Origin: Rhizobium sp. NZLR1
GTDB lineage: Bacteria; Pseudomonadota; Alphaproteobacteria; Rhizobiales; Rhizobiaceae
DNA length: 64,000 bases
Reading direction: 5' to 3'
NCBI RefSeq assembly: GCF_017357385.1
Contig: NZ_CP071632.1
Span: 1,369,501-1,433,500, forward strand
Both the position numbers and the translations under genes were made by a program. The stretch's first letter is position 1, and each line of letters opens with the position of its first letter. Shown one piece after another: positions 17,629-26,696 of this stretch. A model generated the notes under the pieces. The model did no database searches. It was not told the DNA's origin and saw nothing but the letters and a program-made list of their open reading frames with translations.

Positions 17629-19209
17629 TTGTCCGGATCGATAGACAGCCTTTCGGGCGGGTATTGCGTGCGTGTATTGAGTAACATTGGCGGCTGGGTG
17701 ACGGCCCTCGTAGACCGGGCGGCGACAAGCTGGCTCTCCCGGACGGGCGGCGGCGAAGCCGTGCGCCAACGCGAGCTCGCGATCCTGCGCCGCCTCGTGC
17801 TGTTCTCATCGGCCGCTCTTATTGCCGCTCCTGTCGGCCTCTCGGCGGTCACCAGTCCGGCCGTCGCCTTGCCGGCAGGTGTCGCCATGGTCTGCGCTGC
17901 CTTTCTCTTTTCCGCCGTCGGCAGCATCGCGCTCGCCCGTCAGGGCTCATCCGCCGGTATCGCGACGCAATCGGCCGAGGATTTCTTCCTTGCCGCCACC
18001 CCCGGCCTCGTCTTCTTCCTCGACCCGCATGGCAGCGTGGCGACTGTCGGCGGCCGTGACCGGCGCGATTTTCTCGCCTGGATGCGCGATCCCAAGGGCA
18101 GGGGTTTCCTGGAACAGGTGCATGTCTCCGACCGCATCCTTTTCCTGCAGGCGCTCGATGGCCTGCGCCGGGGCGAGGATGCTCAATGCGTCGATCTGCG
18201 CATCGACCGCCCCTCGGTCGCGCGTGATCAACGCCAGTTCGCTTATCTCAGAATGGACATGACGGCCCGGCGCGACGCCGATGGCGAACTTGCCGCTGTC
18301 ATTGCCCAGTTGCACGATGTCTCCGTCGAACAGCAGCTGCGTGCCGAGGCTCAAAACCGCGTCGCCGATGCCGAATCGGCAAACGACGCCAAATCGCGCT
18401 TCCTCGCCGCCGTCAGCCACGAGCTGCGCACGCCGCTGAACGCTATTCTCGGTTTTTCCGACATCCTGATCGGAGAATATTTCGGCAAGTTCGAAAACGA
18501 TCGCCAGCGCGAATATGTCGGCCTTGTGCGCGAATCCGGCGCGCACCTCTTGTCCGTCGTCAACACCATGCTCGACATGAGCAAGATCGAAGCCGGCCGT
18601 TACGAGCTGATCCTCGATGCCTTCGATATATCAAGCTCGGTCAAATCCTGCGAATCGATGCTGGCATTGCAGGCCAAGACCAAGGGCCTGACGCTGACCA
18701 GCCGTATCCAGCGCGGTCTCGGCGAGATCGTCGCCGATCAGCGCGCCATCCAGCAGATCCTGATCAATCTCGTCGGCAATGCCATCAAGTTCACCGAGGC
18801 AGGCGGCGTCGTCTCGGTCGATGCGGCGGCGCGCGACGGCATCCTCAAGCTAACGGTCAGCGATACCGGCATCGGTATTGCGGCCGACAAGCTGGCATTG
18901 CTCGGCCAGCCCTTCGTCCAGATCCAGAACGACTATACCCGCCGCTTCGAAGGCACCGGCCTTGGTCTTTCCCTGGTCAAGGGGCTGGTGGCGCTGCATG
19001 GCGGGCATTTCGCCATCGCCAGCCAGCCCGGCGAAGGCACGATCATCACCATCGAGATCGCGGTGGACGGCTCGGGCGCCGTGTGCGCCGAAGACGCCGG
19101 TCATGGCGCGACTGTCGAGTTCCCGCCGCGGCTGAAGGGCGCGGTCCATACAGGTGCAGAACTGGGGGAGGGGCGTTTCGATGGCCGCGCGCAAGCGAAA
19201 ATCGCCTAA
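17629..19209 (+). CDS. PAS-type sensor histidine kinase, PleC/DivJ-like
   Basis: A 526-aa kinase with two N-terminal hydrophobic segments (about residues 53-75 and 80-103), a PAS-like domain (120-245), a DHp domain with His264 in SHELRTPLNAILGFSDIL, and a HATPase domain with N box, DTGIGI and GTGLGLSLV motifs. The DHp sequence resembles the alphaproteobacterial PleC/DivJ/PdhS group that controls DivK, so a cell-cycle role is possible; which member it is cannot be decided here. The start is uncertain: TTG 17629 or GTG 17668. Its end overlaps the next gene. Confidence 0.85.
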   Translation: MSGSIDSLSGGYCVRVLSNIGGWVTALVDRAATSWLSRTGGGEAVRQRELAILRRLVLFSSAALIAAPVGLSAVTSPAVALPAGVAMVCAAFLFSAVGSIALARQGSSAGIATQSAEDFFLAATPGLVFFLDPHGSVATVGGRDRRDFLAWMRDPKGRGFLEQVHVSDRILFLQALDGLRRGEDAQCVDLRIDRPSVARDQRQFAYLRMDMTARRDADGELAAVIAQLHDVSVEQQLRAEAQNRVADAESANDAKSRFLAAVSHELRTPLNAILGFSDILIGEYFGKFENDRQREYVGLVRESGAHLLSVVNTMLDMSKIEAGRYELILDAFDISSSVKSCESMLALQAKTKGLTLTSRIQRGLGEIVADQRAIQQILINLVGNAIKFTEAGGVVSVDAAARDGILKLTVSDTGIGIAADKLALLGQPFVQIQNDYTRRFEGTGLGLSLVKGLVALHGGHFAIASQPGEGTIITIEIAVDGSGAVCAEDAGHGATVEFPPRLKGAVHTGAELGEGRFDGRAQAKIA

Positions 19210-20104
19210 GGGAAAAAGGGGACGGCAGCAGCCGGGCCTCCTGATGTCAGGTGCCGCCGCCCTGGGCGGTCTCAGCCTGCAGGGCGCATCCGTGCTCGGC
19301 GGCGTCATCGGCCGCAATCCTTCGGTTGCCGGCGGCACGATCACCTTCGTCGTCATCTTCTCCTTCGTCGCCGCCAACGCGCTCTGGTATCAGCCGGGCC
19401 TGCATCCGCATCCGATTTTCCGCACCCGCGATCCGCAGTCTCCAAATGTGCTCGGCGCCCGCCGCCCAGCCGAGGAGCAGCAGGGCGACGTCACCACCTT
19501 CCGGATCGAACGGCCGGAGGATACCGCGACCACCACCAACGCAACGCCGGCGCCTGCCGCGCCCGGCCAGCAGCCGAACCAACTTGTCATGGACATCCAA
19601 CAGCAGCTGGTGCGCCGTGGCCTCTATAACGGCATACCCGACGGCGTCATCGGCCCCCGCACCAGTGCGGCCATCCTGTTCTTCGAGGAAACCGTCGGCA
19701 TGGTCCAGACCGGCGATCCGACACCCGGGGTACTGGCGGCGCTGAAGACCGATGCCGCCGGCCCATCGACCGTGCCCGCGGAAAAGCCGCCCGAGGATGT
19801 GAGCTCGAAGGCGGCGGCGGAAGACCCGGTGGCAGCGGCGATCCGCAGCGCCGAGAAGACCGTCAGAACCGCTTCGTCATCCGCAAAGCAGGTTCCATCA
19901 AGCGAAATCACCAATGTCGACCTGGTGCTGAAGATCCAGAAGGGTCTTTCCAACATGGCCTATGCCAATGTCGGCGTCGACGGCGTCGCCGGCGAGCAGA
20001 CCCGCGCGGCCATCCGCCATTTCCAGAAGCACTACAACCTGCTCGAAGATGGCGAGCCAAACCAGGCGGTTCTGAAAAAACTCAAGGAAATCGGCGCGAT
20101 TTAA
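19181..20104 (+). CDS. Membrane-anchored peptidoglycan-binding protein
   Basis: A 307-aa protein with a very basic N-terminus (AARKRKSPKGKRGRQQ), one membrane span (TFVVIFSFVAANALWY) and two PG_binding_1 domains: the first around QQQLVRRGLYNGIPDGVIG, the second around IQKGLSNMAYANVGVDGVAG. A low-complexity Ala/Pro/Thr linker separates the membrane span from the first domain. The ATG at 19181 follows GGGGGAGGGG and overlaps the kinase gene by 29 nt, so the two are probably translationally coupled, linking envelope sensing to the kinase. Confidence 0.85.
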   Translation: MAARKRKSPKGKRGRQQPGLLMSGAAALGGLSLQGASVLGGVIGRNPSVAGGTITFVVIFSFVAANALWYQPGLHPHPIFRTRDPQSPNVLGARRPAEEQQGDVTTFRIERPEDTATTTNATPAPAAPGQQPNQLVMDIQQQLVRRGLYNGIPDGVIGPRTSAAILFFEETVGMVQTGDPTPGVLAALKTDAAGPSTVPAEKPPEDVSSKAAAEDPVAAAIRSAEKTVRTASSSAKQVPSSEITNVDLVLKIQKGLSNMAYANVGVDGVAGEQTRAAIRHFQKHYNLLEDGEPNQAVLKKLKEIGAI

Positions 20105-20233
20105 ACTCGAAACCGCCCTTACCATGACCGGAAACTCTCGCAGCCTCAGGGGCCTGGCGATGTTGTCTGGAACACCGCCAATTGCGGCGATCGCCGCATT
20201 GCCGCCGTCCGCGCCCCGGTCTATACCGCCCCG

Positions 20234-20578
20234 ATGAGATTACGCGCCGACATCTTCGTTTCCGCACTCCTGCGCCGCGTCTTCGCCAGCGGCGATTTTG
20301 CCGCCGTCGAAAAGAAGGGTGCGGAGGAGGCGGGTGCGATCTTCATCCTCCAGCACTTCCGCGATGGCCTGGAAACGCTCTATGCGCCAGCGCCGCAGAC
20401 CGCCTTCGGCGAGAGCGAGGCCGGCGACCGGCTGTTCGAAATCCGCCTGTCGCGCAGCGATCCGGAAGCGGTGCGTGCCATGCTGGAGCGCGAACGCAGG
20501 TTCGACCCCGATCTCTGGATCGTCGAGCTGGAGGCGGAGGAATTGGGAGACATGCTCCCGCTTGCAAAAGATGGCTGA
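20234..20578 (+). CDS. DUF1491 family protein
   Basis: A 114-aa small cytosolic protein that starts MRLRADIFVSALLRRVFASG and contains KKGAEEAGAIFIL and RRFDPDLWIVELE, all hallmarks of DUF1491. No function is known. It follows the peptidoglycan-binding gene by 129 bp on the same strand. Confidence 0.85.
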   Translation: MRLRADIFVSALLRRVFASGDFAAVEKKGAEEAGAIFILQHFRDGLETLYAPAPQTAFGESEAGDRLFEIRLSRSDPEAVRAMLERERRFDPDLWIVELEAEELGDMLPLAKDG

Positions 20579-20608
20579 CAGCCGAGCCGAATGACCGAGG
20601 CTGTCAGC

Positions 20609-21595
20609 TCAGCGCGATCGCCGTCCGAGGACACGCAAGTCGCGTTGCGGCGGTGACTGTCGGATGAAGCGGTGGTTTTCCGTTTCCTGGAGCGCCGGCG
20701 CATTAGCCACTTCGGGCTTATAGGTGTAGCGATCGGCGCGGCGCCAGGCGTCCACACGTTCGTGGCATTCTTCTGGATCGAGCGCATCGAGCACCATCCA
20801 GCCGCGTGTGACGTTGTGCTGCTGTTCGGCAAGGTGTGGATAGAGCTTCTCGAGTACGAAGACGGCGTCCAGAAAGCCCATGCCGAGGCTCGTCAGCGTC
20901 GTCGCCAGCTGTTGGCCGGAAAGATCGAGCATGATGCGCTCGGCAAGCCAGCGGCTGGCCGACAGCGCATCGGCAAGCGCGGTTGCGAAATGCGTCGCCT
21001 CGCGCGAGCGGGCGAAGCGTACCAGCAAAGCCTCCTGAATATCGGTGAGCGTGCGCAGGCCGAGCCTGTCCTCGTCGGCCCGGCCGAGATGACCGGCAAG
21101 ACCGAGGATACGCTCGCGCAGCGCCTCCTCATTGGCAATCCTCTGCCCCTGTAGCGCCTCCGCCTCAGTGGTCTCGGTCGGCGCCGGCGAAAGCGCAACC
21201 GTCTGCGCTTCTGTGATTGGCGCTGGCGCGGCCGCCGGCCGCGGTTGGCTCTGGCGCAGCGCCACCAGCGCATCGATGACCTTCGGCGAGAGTGAATCGC
21301 GGCTGACGATCGCCCTGACATGCGCTGCACCCTGCGTGCGCGCGATGGTAATCAGCGTGTCGTCGGCAATTGCCTTGGAGGCGGCAAGAAAAGGGGCTGC
21401 GATCTCGATCGGCTGGTTGCCGATGAACAGCGCCACGGCTGCCGGCATGTTTGCGCATTGGGAGAGCGCCGCGACCGCTTGGCGCTTGGCCTCATCGGAG
21501 GAGGCCTGGAATAGCGGCATGAAAAGCTCGGCGAATTGGCGCAGTTCGGACCGTGTCGGATGAGACAGGTTCTCAAAACTGCTGACAGTCGCCAT
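20609..21595 (-). CDS. DUF2336 domain protein
   Basis: A 328-aa protein of helical, HEAT-like appearance, starting MATVSSFENLSHPTRSELRQ. The ordered helical repeats (VAALSQCANMPAAVALFIG, then AAPFLAASKAIADDTLITIA) match DUF2336 of Alphaproteobacteria. The C-terminal third is less typical. The ATG at 21595 is preferred, since codons upstream to 21685 look non-coding. Function unknown; no catalytic motif seen. Confidence 0.8.
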   Translation of the reverse strand: MATVSSFENLSHPTRSELRQFAELFMPLFQASSDEAKRQAVAALSQCANMPAAVALFIGNQPIEIAAPFLAASKAIADDTLITIARTQGAAHVRAIVSRDSLSPKVIDALVALRQSQPRPAAAPAPITEAQTVALSPAPTETTEAEALQGQRIANEEALRERILGLAGHLGRADEDRLGLRTLTDIQEALLVRFARSREATHFATALADALSASRWLAERIMLDLSGQQLATTLTSLGMGFLDAVFVLEKLYPHLAEQQHNVTRGWMVLDALDPEECHERVDAWRRADRYTYKPEVANAPALQETENHRFIRQSPPQRDLRVLGRRSR

Positions 21596-21906
21596 CAATA
21601 CCACGTCCTTTTTCCTGACGGCCAATGGGCCCTCTAGGTCTCGAAACCGGTCACGCACAAGAACACCCCGAAAACGCCGAACCAAGGGGAACCACGGGCC
21701 GATATGCGCTGGCGGAACGCATGTCGGACCACATGGGTTATGAACAAATCCTACACCGGTACGGTTAATGCATGCTGAAGATTTTATTAAAATTTGACGG
21801 AATTATACACGCGGGACGTGTCGCGACATCATCGGCCGGCAGTCCAACAATGCCGATTTGAAAAGGCGTTGCAGCGATTGCTCATCGCTGGTGACGGGGG
21901 GAAAGT
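21596..21906. other. Intergenic region upstream of the DUF2336 gene
   Basis: A 311-bp region holding the minus-strand promoter for the DUF2336 gene and the 3' side of the next small gene. The only structure seen is the 13-bp palindrome ATTTTATTAAAAT at 21781-21793. Confidence 0.4.
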
Positions 21907-22113
21907 TCAGGCGGCCCTGCGATCGCGTAGCGCGTGCAGCAGGGTTTCGCGGCTGTCGTGACCGGCCTGATAAAGGTCGAGGGCTGCGGATGCCGCAAAC
22001 TGCGCCTCGACGCTCTTGACGTCGATGCGCCGTTCCGCGCACCAGGCATCGAGTGCACCGCGCAACACGTCGAGATCCTCAGGCGAGAAAGATGAATTCA
22101 CCAGCAAAGACAT
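21907..22113 (-). CDS. Small helical protein, paralogue of the 31285-31581 product
   Basis: A 68-aa protein starting MSLLVNSSFSPEDLDVLRGA. The segments PEDLDVLRGALDAWC and the later LDLYQAGHDSRETLLHALRDR align with SSDLDMLQGVLDDAG and LIRLFEEGVTSPAMLSRALE of the protein at 31285-31581, so the two form a family. No domain recognised. The likely start is the ATG at 22113. Confidence 0.6.
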   Translation of the reverse strand: MSLLVNSSFSPEDLDVLRGALDAWCAERRIDVKSVEAQFAASAALDLYQAGHDSRETLLHALRDRRAA

Positions 22114-22394
22114 CGCCGGCCCTCCGCATTCCGGCAAGAGCGCGCAATATCCGCGATCGACCGGTGCCCGGAAACGTGTGATCGACGATTGAACCATACG
22201 CGCATCCGAATCGGTCGCAATTAAATATTTTCATGAAGTATTTTTGCAACAGTATGCATTTCCGGCCGAGTAACCTGCCGGTGTTCATGCCAACCATATG
22301 AATTGTTTCTAATTTTATACATCGATGCCAAGCCGTGTCTCTGCGTGGGCGGGTGAAACCAAATCATCTCTTCGCGCGTTAGAGAGGAAGTAAC

Positions 22395-22478
22395 GTGAAC
22401 TGTGTTTGGCGTCCACCGAACATTAGTAAGCTGTTAACTGACATCTGTCTCAATTCGGCTAGGAACGACGCGATTTGA
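22395..22478 (+). CDS. 27-codon reading frame, first of an overlapping chain
   Basis: A GTG start preceded by GAGGAAGTAAC encodes MNCVWRPPNISKLLTDICLN and seven more residues. Its stop overlaps the next frame by four bases (TTGA). It may be a genuine leader peptide, or the 5' part of one gene broken by a frameshift, since LLTDICLNSARND followed by the next frame's SVLIVESPDHG reads as a continuous helix-strand protein. Confidence 0.35.
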   Translation: MNCVWRPPNISKLLTDICLNSARNDAI

Positions 22479-22663
22479 GTGTTTTGATCGTTGAAAGTCC
22501 TGATCACGGTATTTCAATCAGGTGCCGTGGGAAAGGCGCGAATGCCCTCGGTCCGGTCACTCCGGCACTGCAGGACGCGCTGGCTCGCACATTGGCGGGC
22601 AGGGTGAAATCCATCGCAAGTTCATCCGTCTCGGGCAGTGCATGGAGACGAGAATGGCAATAG
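22475..22663 (+). CDS. 62-aa reading frame, second of the chain
   Basis: The TTG start overlaps the upstream stop, and the stop (TAG) overlaps the downstream ATG by 10 nt. The product begins MSVLIVESPDHGISIRCRG and continues GANALGPVTPALQDALARTL, which looks like folded protein (a beta pair followed by an amphipathic helix). No family recognised. A frameshift joining it to the preceding frame is an alternative. Confidence 0.4.
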   Translation: MSVLIVESPDHGISIRCRGKGANALGPVTPALQDALARTLAGRVKSIASSSVSGSAWRREWQ

Positions 22664-22821
22664 TAGTCGCATTGGCGGATTGGCAGCCGCGGGCGCCGCG
22701 TCGCCCGGACAAACAACCCCGCGAAGCCAAGATCCTATGGTTCACCGGCGTCCGCTACGAGCGGCTGGCCGAGAGCCCCAGGCGCGTGCCGGCGCCCGCG
22801 CCGCGCGTCAACACGAAGTGA
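22654..22821 (+). CDS. Small conserved-looking rhizobial protein (FTGVRYER motif)
   Basis: A 55-aa protein with an ATG six bases after GGAG. It contains PREAKILWFTGVRYERL; the pattern (A/K)-I-L-x-F-T-G-V-R-Y-E-R recalls small uncharacterised proteins common in Rhizobiales. The product is basic and Pro/Arg-rich outside the motif. Function unknown. Confidence 0.6.
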   Translation: MAIVVALADWQPRAPRRPDKQPREAKILWFTGVRYERLAESPRRVPAPAPRVNTK

Positions 22822-22834
22822 CGCCTGCTCAACC

Positions 22835-23383
22835 TTAGCGGGCGATGAATTGCTCGCAGCCGGCTTCCGTCAGGAAGTTCCGCGCTGCCTCATCGAAACT
22901 TGCCTGCGGCGCCAGCGTCCGCAGCACGGCGTAGCCGTCCGGTCGGGCCATCTCCACCAGAATCGCCTGCTGCAATTCCTGCGGCAGGTTCTTGCGCAGG
23001 TCGGTCAGCTGGATCGGACCGCCTGCCAGCACATCGAGCGCGCCGCCGACAGAGGTCCTGTCGTTCATGCTGAAGACCTCGTTGGAGGCGCTGTCGTAGA
23101 TCGCGATCGACCAGAAGGGCACATTGCCCTTGGCAGTGAAATGCACCGGCGCATCTTCGACGTCGAAGGAGCAGACGGCGGTGCGCACGAAGGGGTCGCC
23201 ATTGGCAAGGCCTGCCTCGTCATATCGGCCGCCGAGCAGGGTGAAATTATTCAGGTCACCCTCCGCCTCTACACGGGTCGCCGCATCCTTGCCGGTGAAA
23301 TGCGGCAGCGAAAGGATGATGACGAGGTGCAGCAGCGCGGCGCCGAAAAGGCCGGTCAGGATGGCGAAGAATATCCTAAGCAT
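22835..23383 (-). CDS. DUF1254-type membrane-anchored protein
   Basis: A 182-aa protein starting MLRIFFAILTGLFGAALLHL, an N-terminal membrane span, followed by a beta-rich domain (DPFVRTAVCSFDVEDAPVHF, then GNVPFWSIAIYDSASNEVFS) similar to the split DUF1254/DUF1214 systems. The start overlaps the stop of the upstream DUF1214 gene by 8 nt, so the two are coupled. The pair probably acts together in the periplasm; the function is unknown. Confidence 0.75.
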   Translation of the reverse strand: MLRIFFAILTGLFGAALLHLVIILSLPHFTGKDAATRVEAEGDLNNFTLLGGRYDEAGLANGDPFVRTAVCSFDVEDAPVHFTAKGNVPFWSIAIYDSASNEVFSMNDRTSVGGALDVLAGGPIQLTDLRKNLPQELQQAILVEMARPDGYAVLRTLAPQASFDEAARNFLTEAGCEQFIAR

Positions 23384-23963
23384 TGCCGCATCCGGTCTTG
23401 GTGAGCTTCGGCATGGCAAGGTCGATCACCCCGGAACTGCCGGCGGTCGGCGTGTCGAACAGCGTCAGCACAAGCCGGAAGGTGCCGGCCTCTGGCAAGG
23501 CCAGCCAGTTGCCCGGCTGCGCGACGGCTGAGATTTCGATCGAGAAGCTGCTGTCCGGCTGGCGCAGCACCGTCCAGGAATTGAGCGCTGCCGGATGTCC
23601 GGTCGTCACCGCCGCCGGATTGCCGCCATTGTCGGCGGTAAACAGGGTCCAGAGCCGGGCAGGCGGCGTCTGCCCGCTGATGCGGTAGCGGCAACCGGCA
23701 TTCAGCCGCGCGCCATCATCGTCGACGCTCGCCGTAAAGGTCAGGCCTTCGGCGCTGCCATAAAGCAGTTTGCCGGCGCGCGCGCGGTGCGACTTGGCAT
23801 AAGGATCGGCCTCGACCGTCTGCAACGCCGGAAAAGCCTCCCAGGCGCCGAGCTTGATCGCCCCGAAACCCTGTGTGGCATCCAGCGCATAAAGCGAAAT
23901 CATGATCCCGCCGCCGAAGGCGACGATCAGCGTGACCAGGATGAAGAGGGGAAACCGAAACAC
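23376..23963 (-). CDS. DUF1214 domain membrane-anchored protein
   Basis: A 195-aa protein with an N-terminal span (FPLFILVTLIVAFGGGIMIS) and a beta-sandwich-like domain that ends in TFRLVLTLFDTP, as in DUF1214 proteins. Conserved YRISGQTPPARLWTLFTAD and LNSWTVLRQPDSSFSIEIS segments are visible. First gene of a two-gene operon with the DUF1254-type protein. Confidence 0.8.
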   Translation of the reverse strand: MFRFPLFILVTLIVAFGGGIMISLYALDATQGFGAIKLGAWEAFPALQTVEADPYAKSHRARAGKLLYGSAEGLTFTASVDDDGARLNAGCRYRISGQTPPARLWTLFTADNGGNPAAVTTGHPAALNSWTVLRQPDSSFSIEISAVAQPGNWLALPEAGTFRLVLTLFDTPTAGSSGVIDLAMPKLTKTGCGNA

Positions 23964-24072
23964 GTCATGACCTTGGAAACCATATCAGATGAAAGGGTTA
24001 CCACTGATTCTGGCGGGGTGGAATGCCACGAGACGACATGGATGCCGATCAGTCCGGTTAACGTCGAAAGCT

Positions 24073-24241
24073 GCCCCTCACCCTAACCCCGACGGGTGGG
24101 CCTTGGGAGATGTGTATATGCCCTAGCGTAAACGGGGCGAGGGGACGTGCCATGCGAGAGGCAGGCGAGAAACGGGGAGGGCGAGGCTATCTCCGTTCGC
24201 CCCGTTTGCGGGGAGAAGGTCCCGGCAGGCGGAGGAGGGGC
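24073..24241. repeat. Intergenic palindromic repeat (CCCTCACCCTAACCC family), altered copy
   Basis: Shares both ends and the two hairpins with 7661-7798. Its first hairpin arm is interrupted: after CCCTCACCCTAACCCC about 36 bp of unrelated sequence (GACGGGTGGGCCTTGGGAGA and onward to CCCTAGC) stand before GTAAACGGGGCGAGGGG resumes. Confidence 0.7.
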
Positions 24242-24304
24242 CCGCCTCGCCGATCTCCTTGGCATTGTGCCGACACGAACAAAAGCGCCGCATCCACCCA
24301 GAAT

Positions 24305-26479
24305 CTATTCCACACTCGCGACTTTCTGCGGCGCAAGCGGAACGGCATCCTTCAGCTTTTTGCCGAGATCTTTCAAGATATTCGTCGACTGAACCGAGAG
24401 CATGCGCGGCCGGATGAGCTGCGGCAATCCATCCTGCGGCTTGGCGGCGGCGGTCTTGGCGAGATCCTTTTCCGAGGGCAGGGGATTTTCGACCCCAGGT
24501 ATGGCCCGCAGCGTCACACCCTGATGGGCGTAGTCCATGGCGCGCTTGAAGGTCATCGCCGGCAGCGAGCCGCCGGTCATGTTGTTGGTCGAGGTGTAGT
24601 CGTCATTGCCGAACCAGACGGCGCAGGTATAGTTGCCGGTGAACCCGACGAACCAGGCGTCGCGATAGGCCTGGGTCGTGCCGGTCTTGCCGGCTGTCAG
24701 AATGCCATTGTCGAGGGCTGCCTTGCGCGCCGTGCCGACATAGGGAACGCGCGACAGCATCTGGTTCATGTAGGCGTCGGCCTTTTCGGACAACACACGT
24801 TTGGCTGCCGGCTCGTCACGGTCGAAATCGTAGAGCACGTCGCCGTCATAATCGAGGACCTGGGTTATGCCGTGGCGACGCGACTGGTAGCCGCCGGCCG
24901 GGAAGGTGGCATAGGCCGTCGCCTGATCGAGCACCGTCACCTCGGATGTGCCGATCGGAATGGTGACGTCGTCGCGGATCGGCGTCTCGACGCCGAGGTT
25001 TTTCGCCATCGCCCGGATCGGCTGAATGCCGAGTTTTTCCTTGGCGAGCCGCACCGGCACGGTGTTGATCGACTGGGCGATCGCGGTCTCGAGCGTTATG
25101 CGGCCGGCATAGTGGTTGGCATAATTATGCGGGCTCCAATTGCCCCAGGAGATCGGCGCGTCGACGATGGTCGTTTGCGGCGTCATCCCGCTCTCCATCG
25201 CCACCGAATAGGTATAGACCTTGAAAGAGGAGCCCGGCTGGCGCAGCGCCCTGGTGGCGCGGTTGAACTGGCTCTCGCCGTAATCGCGGCCGCCGACCAT
25301 GGCGCGCACGGCGCCGCCATTCTCGATCATCACCATGGCGCCCTGCTTGGCGTGATAGGCCTCGCCATATTCCCGCAGCGACGTTTCGACTGAATCCTCA
25401 GCCGCCTGCTGGATGCCCATGTCGATCGTCGTGCGCACGATCAGCGAATGCTGGTGGAAACGCGGCGAAAGCCGCTGCACCTCGTCGAAGGCCCAGTCTA
25501 GGAAGAAGTCGGGCGATTCCACCTCGTTGCGGTCGACGACGGTGGCCGGGTTGCGCCGGGCGGCAATCACCTGGCCCTCGGTCATCAGCCCGCTCTGCAC
25601 GAGATTGGTCAGCACCTCGTTGGCGCGCGCACGCGCTGCCGGCAGGTTGACATGCGGGGCGTATTTCGCGGGCGCCTTGAACAGGCCGGCGAGCATGGCG
25701 GATTCGGCGAGGTTTACATCGGTGATATTCTTGCCGAAATAGAACTGTGCCGCCGCGGCTGCGCCAAACGTGCCGCCGCCCATATAGGCCCGGTCGAGAT
25801 AGGTGGAGAGGATTTCCTTCTTGGAAAGGTTTGCCTCGAGCCAAAGTGCCAGGAATGCCTCGGTGACCTTGCGGTCGATCGAGCGTTCGTTGGAGAGGAA
25901 CAGGTTCTTGGCCAACTGCTGGGTCAGCGTCGAGCCACCCTGCACGACTTCGCCGGCCTGGGCGTTGGTGACCATAGCGCGGAAGAGGCCGATGGCGTCG
26001 ATGCCGAAATGGTCGAAGAAGCGCCGGTCTTCGGTGGCGAGCACGGACTTGATCAGGGAATCGGGCAGTTCATCGATCGGCACGGAATTTTGATGGATGA
26101 CGCCGCGATGGCCGATGACGTAGCCGTAGCGGTCGGTGAAGGTGACGGCGAAATCGCCGCGGTTACGCCAGTCCTCCTTGGTCGCCTCGAAGGCGGGCTG
26201 GGCAAGCAGCAGCATCAGCACCGAGCCGGCGGCCCCGAGCGTCAGCCCTTCGCCGGCAAGTTCGAATACCATGCGCTTCCAGCCGCGCACGCGGAAGCGG
26301 CGGAAGAAGATGGTGATGTCTTCCCAGATCTCGGCGGCACGGAAGCCGGCGTTCCAGACGGTCGAATCGATCCACGAATCGATGCGCAGCAGAATGTGAC
26401 GGCTCTTCGTCGGCCGCTTGTCCGCCGCTTTTTCTGGTTCATTTTCAGGCCCCTTTTCGGGGTTGTCCGGATCCTGCAC
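24305..26479 (-). CDS. Class A penicillin-binding protein (PBP1A-type)
   Basis: A 724-aa bifunctional peptidoglycan synthase. After a charged cytoplasmic start comes a membrane span (about residues 80-95), then the GT51 glycosyltransferase domain with ATEDRRFFDHFGID (catalytic Glu) and GGSTLTQQLAKNLFL, and YLDRAYMGGGTFG. The transpeptidase domain has S417-x-x-K420 (PGSSFKVY), SxN in AQSINTVP, and KTGTT. All key residues are intact. The GTG start at 26479 is the frame's first; a later start cannot be excluded. It sits alone, with no mre or other wall genes nearby. Confidence 0.92.
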   Translation of the reverse strand: MQDPDNPEKGPENEPEKAADKRPTKSRHILLRIDSWIDSTVWNAGFRAAEIWEDITIFFRRFRVRGWKRMVFELAGEGLTLGAAGSVLMLLLAQPAFEATKEDWRNRGDFAVTFTDRYGYVIGHRGVIHQNSVPIDELPDSLIKSVLATEDRRFFDHFGIDAIGLFRAMVTNAQAGEVVQGGSTLTQQLAKNLFLSNERSIDRKVTEAFLALWLEANLSKKEILSTYLDRAYMGGGTFGAAAAAQFYFGKNITDVNLAESAMLAGLFKAPAKYAPHVNLPAARARANEVLTNLVQSGLMTEGQVIAARRNPATVVDRNEVESPDFFLDWAFDEVQRLSPRFHQHSLIVRTTIDMGIQQAAEDSVETSLREYGEAYHAKQGAMVMIENGGAVRAMVGGRDYGESQFNRATRALRQPGSSFKVYTYSVAMESGMTPQTTIVDAPISWGNWSPHNYANHYAGRITLETAIAQSINTVPVRLAKEKLGIQPIRAMAKNLGVETPIRDDVTIPIGTSEVTVLDQATAYATFPAGGYQSRRHGITQVLDYDGDVLYDFDRDEPAAKRVLSEKADAYMNQMLSRVPYVGTARKAALDNGILTAGKTGTTQAYRDAWFVGFTGNYTCAVWFGNDDYTSTNNMTGGSLPAMTFKRAMDYAHQGVTLRAIPGVENPLPSEKDLAKTAAAKPQDGLPQLIRPRMLSVQSTNILKDLGKKLKDAVPLAPQKVASVE

Positions 26480-26696
26480 GTCCTGTATTCCCGCCTGATC
26501 GCGCTTCGCTCATATCCGACCGTCGGAAAGCGACGAAAGCGCGAGGCCGCCATATGGCCGCAATGCTCTCCGATACCAGAAGAAAGTTCTCCGGTACCAG
26601 GAGCATGCTGAAGAATTGATTGATTTTGCGCCTGATAACAAGAGAGATAGATGGGGGTCACGTGAATTTGCGGGCCGCTGTTGCAAGAAACGAACG

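Noticed and set aside
24304..24305. tRNA, rRNA or riboswitch genes anywhere in the window
   Set aside because: I looked in the longer gene-free gaps and saw no cloverleaf, T-loop motif or known riboswitch core; this is a visual check only and could miss small RNAs.
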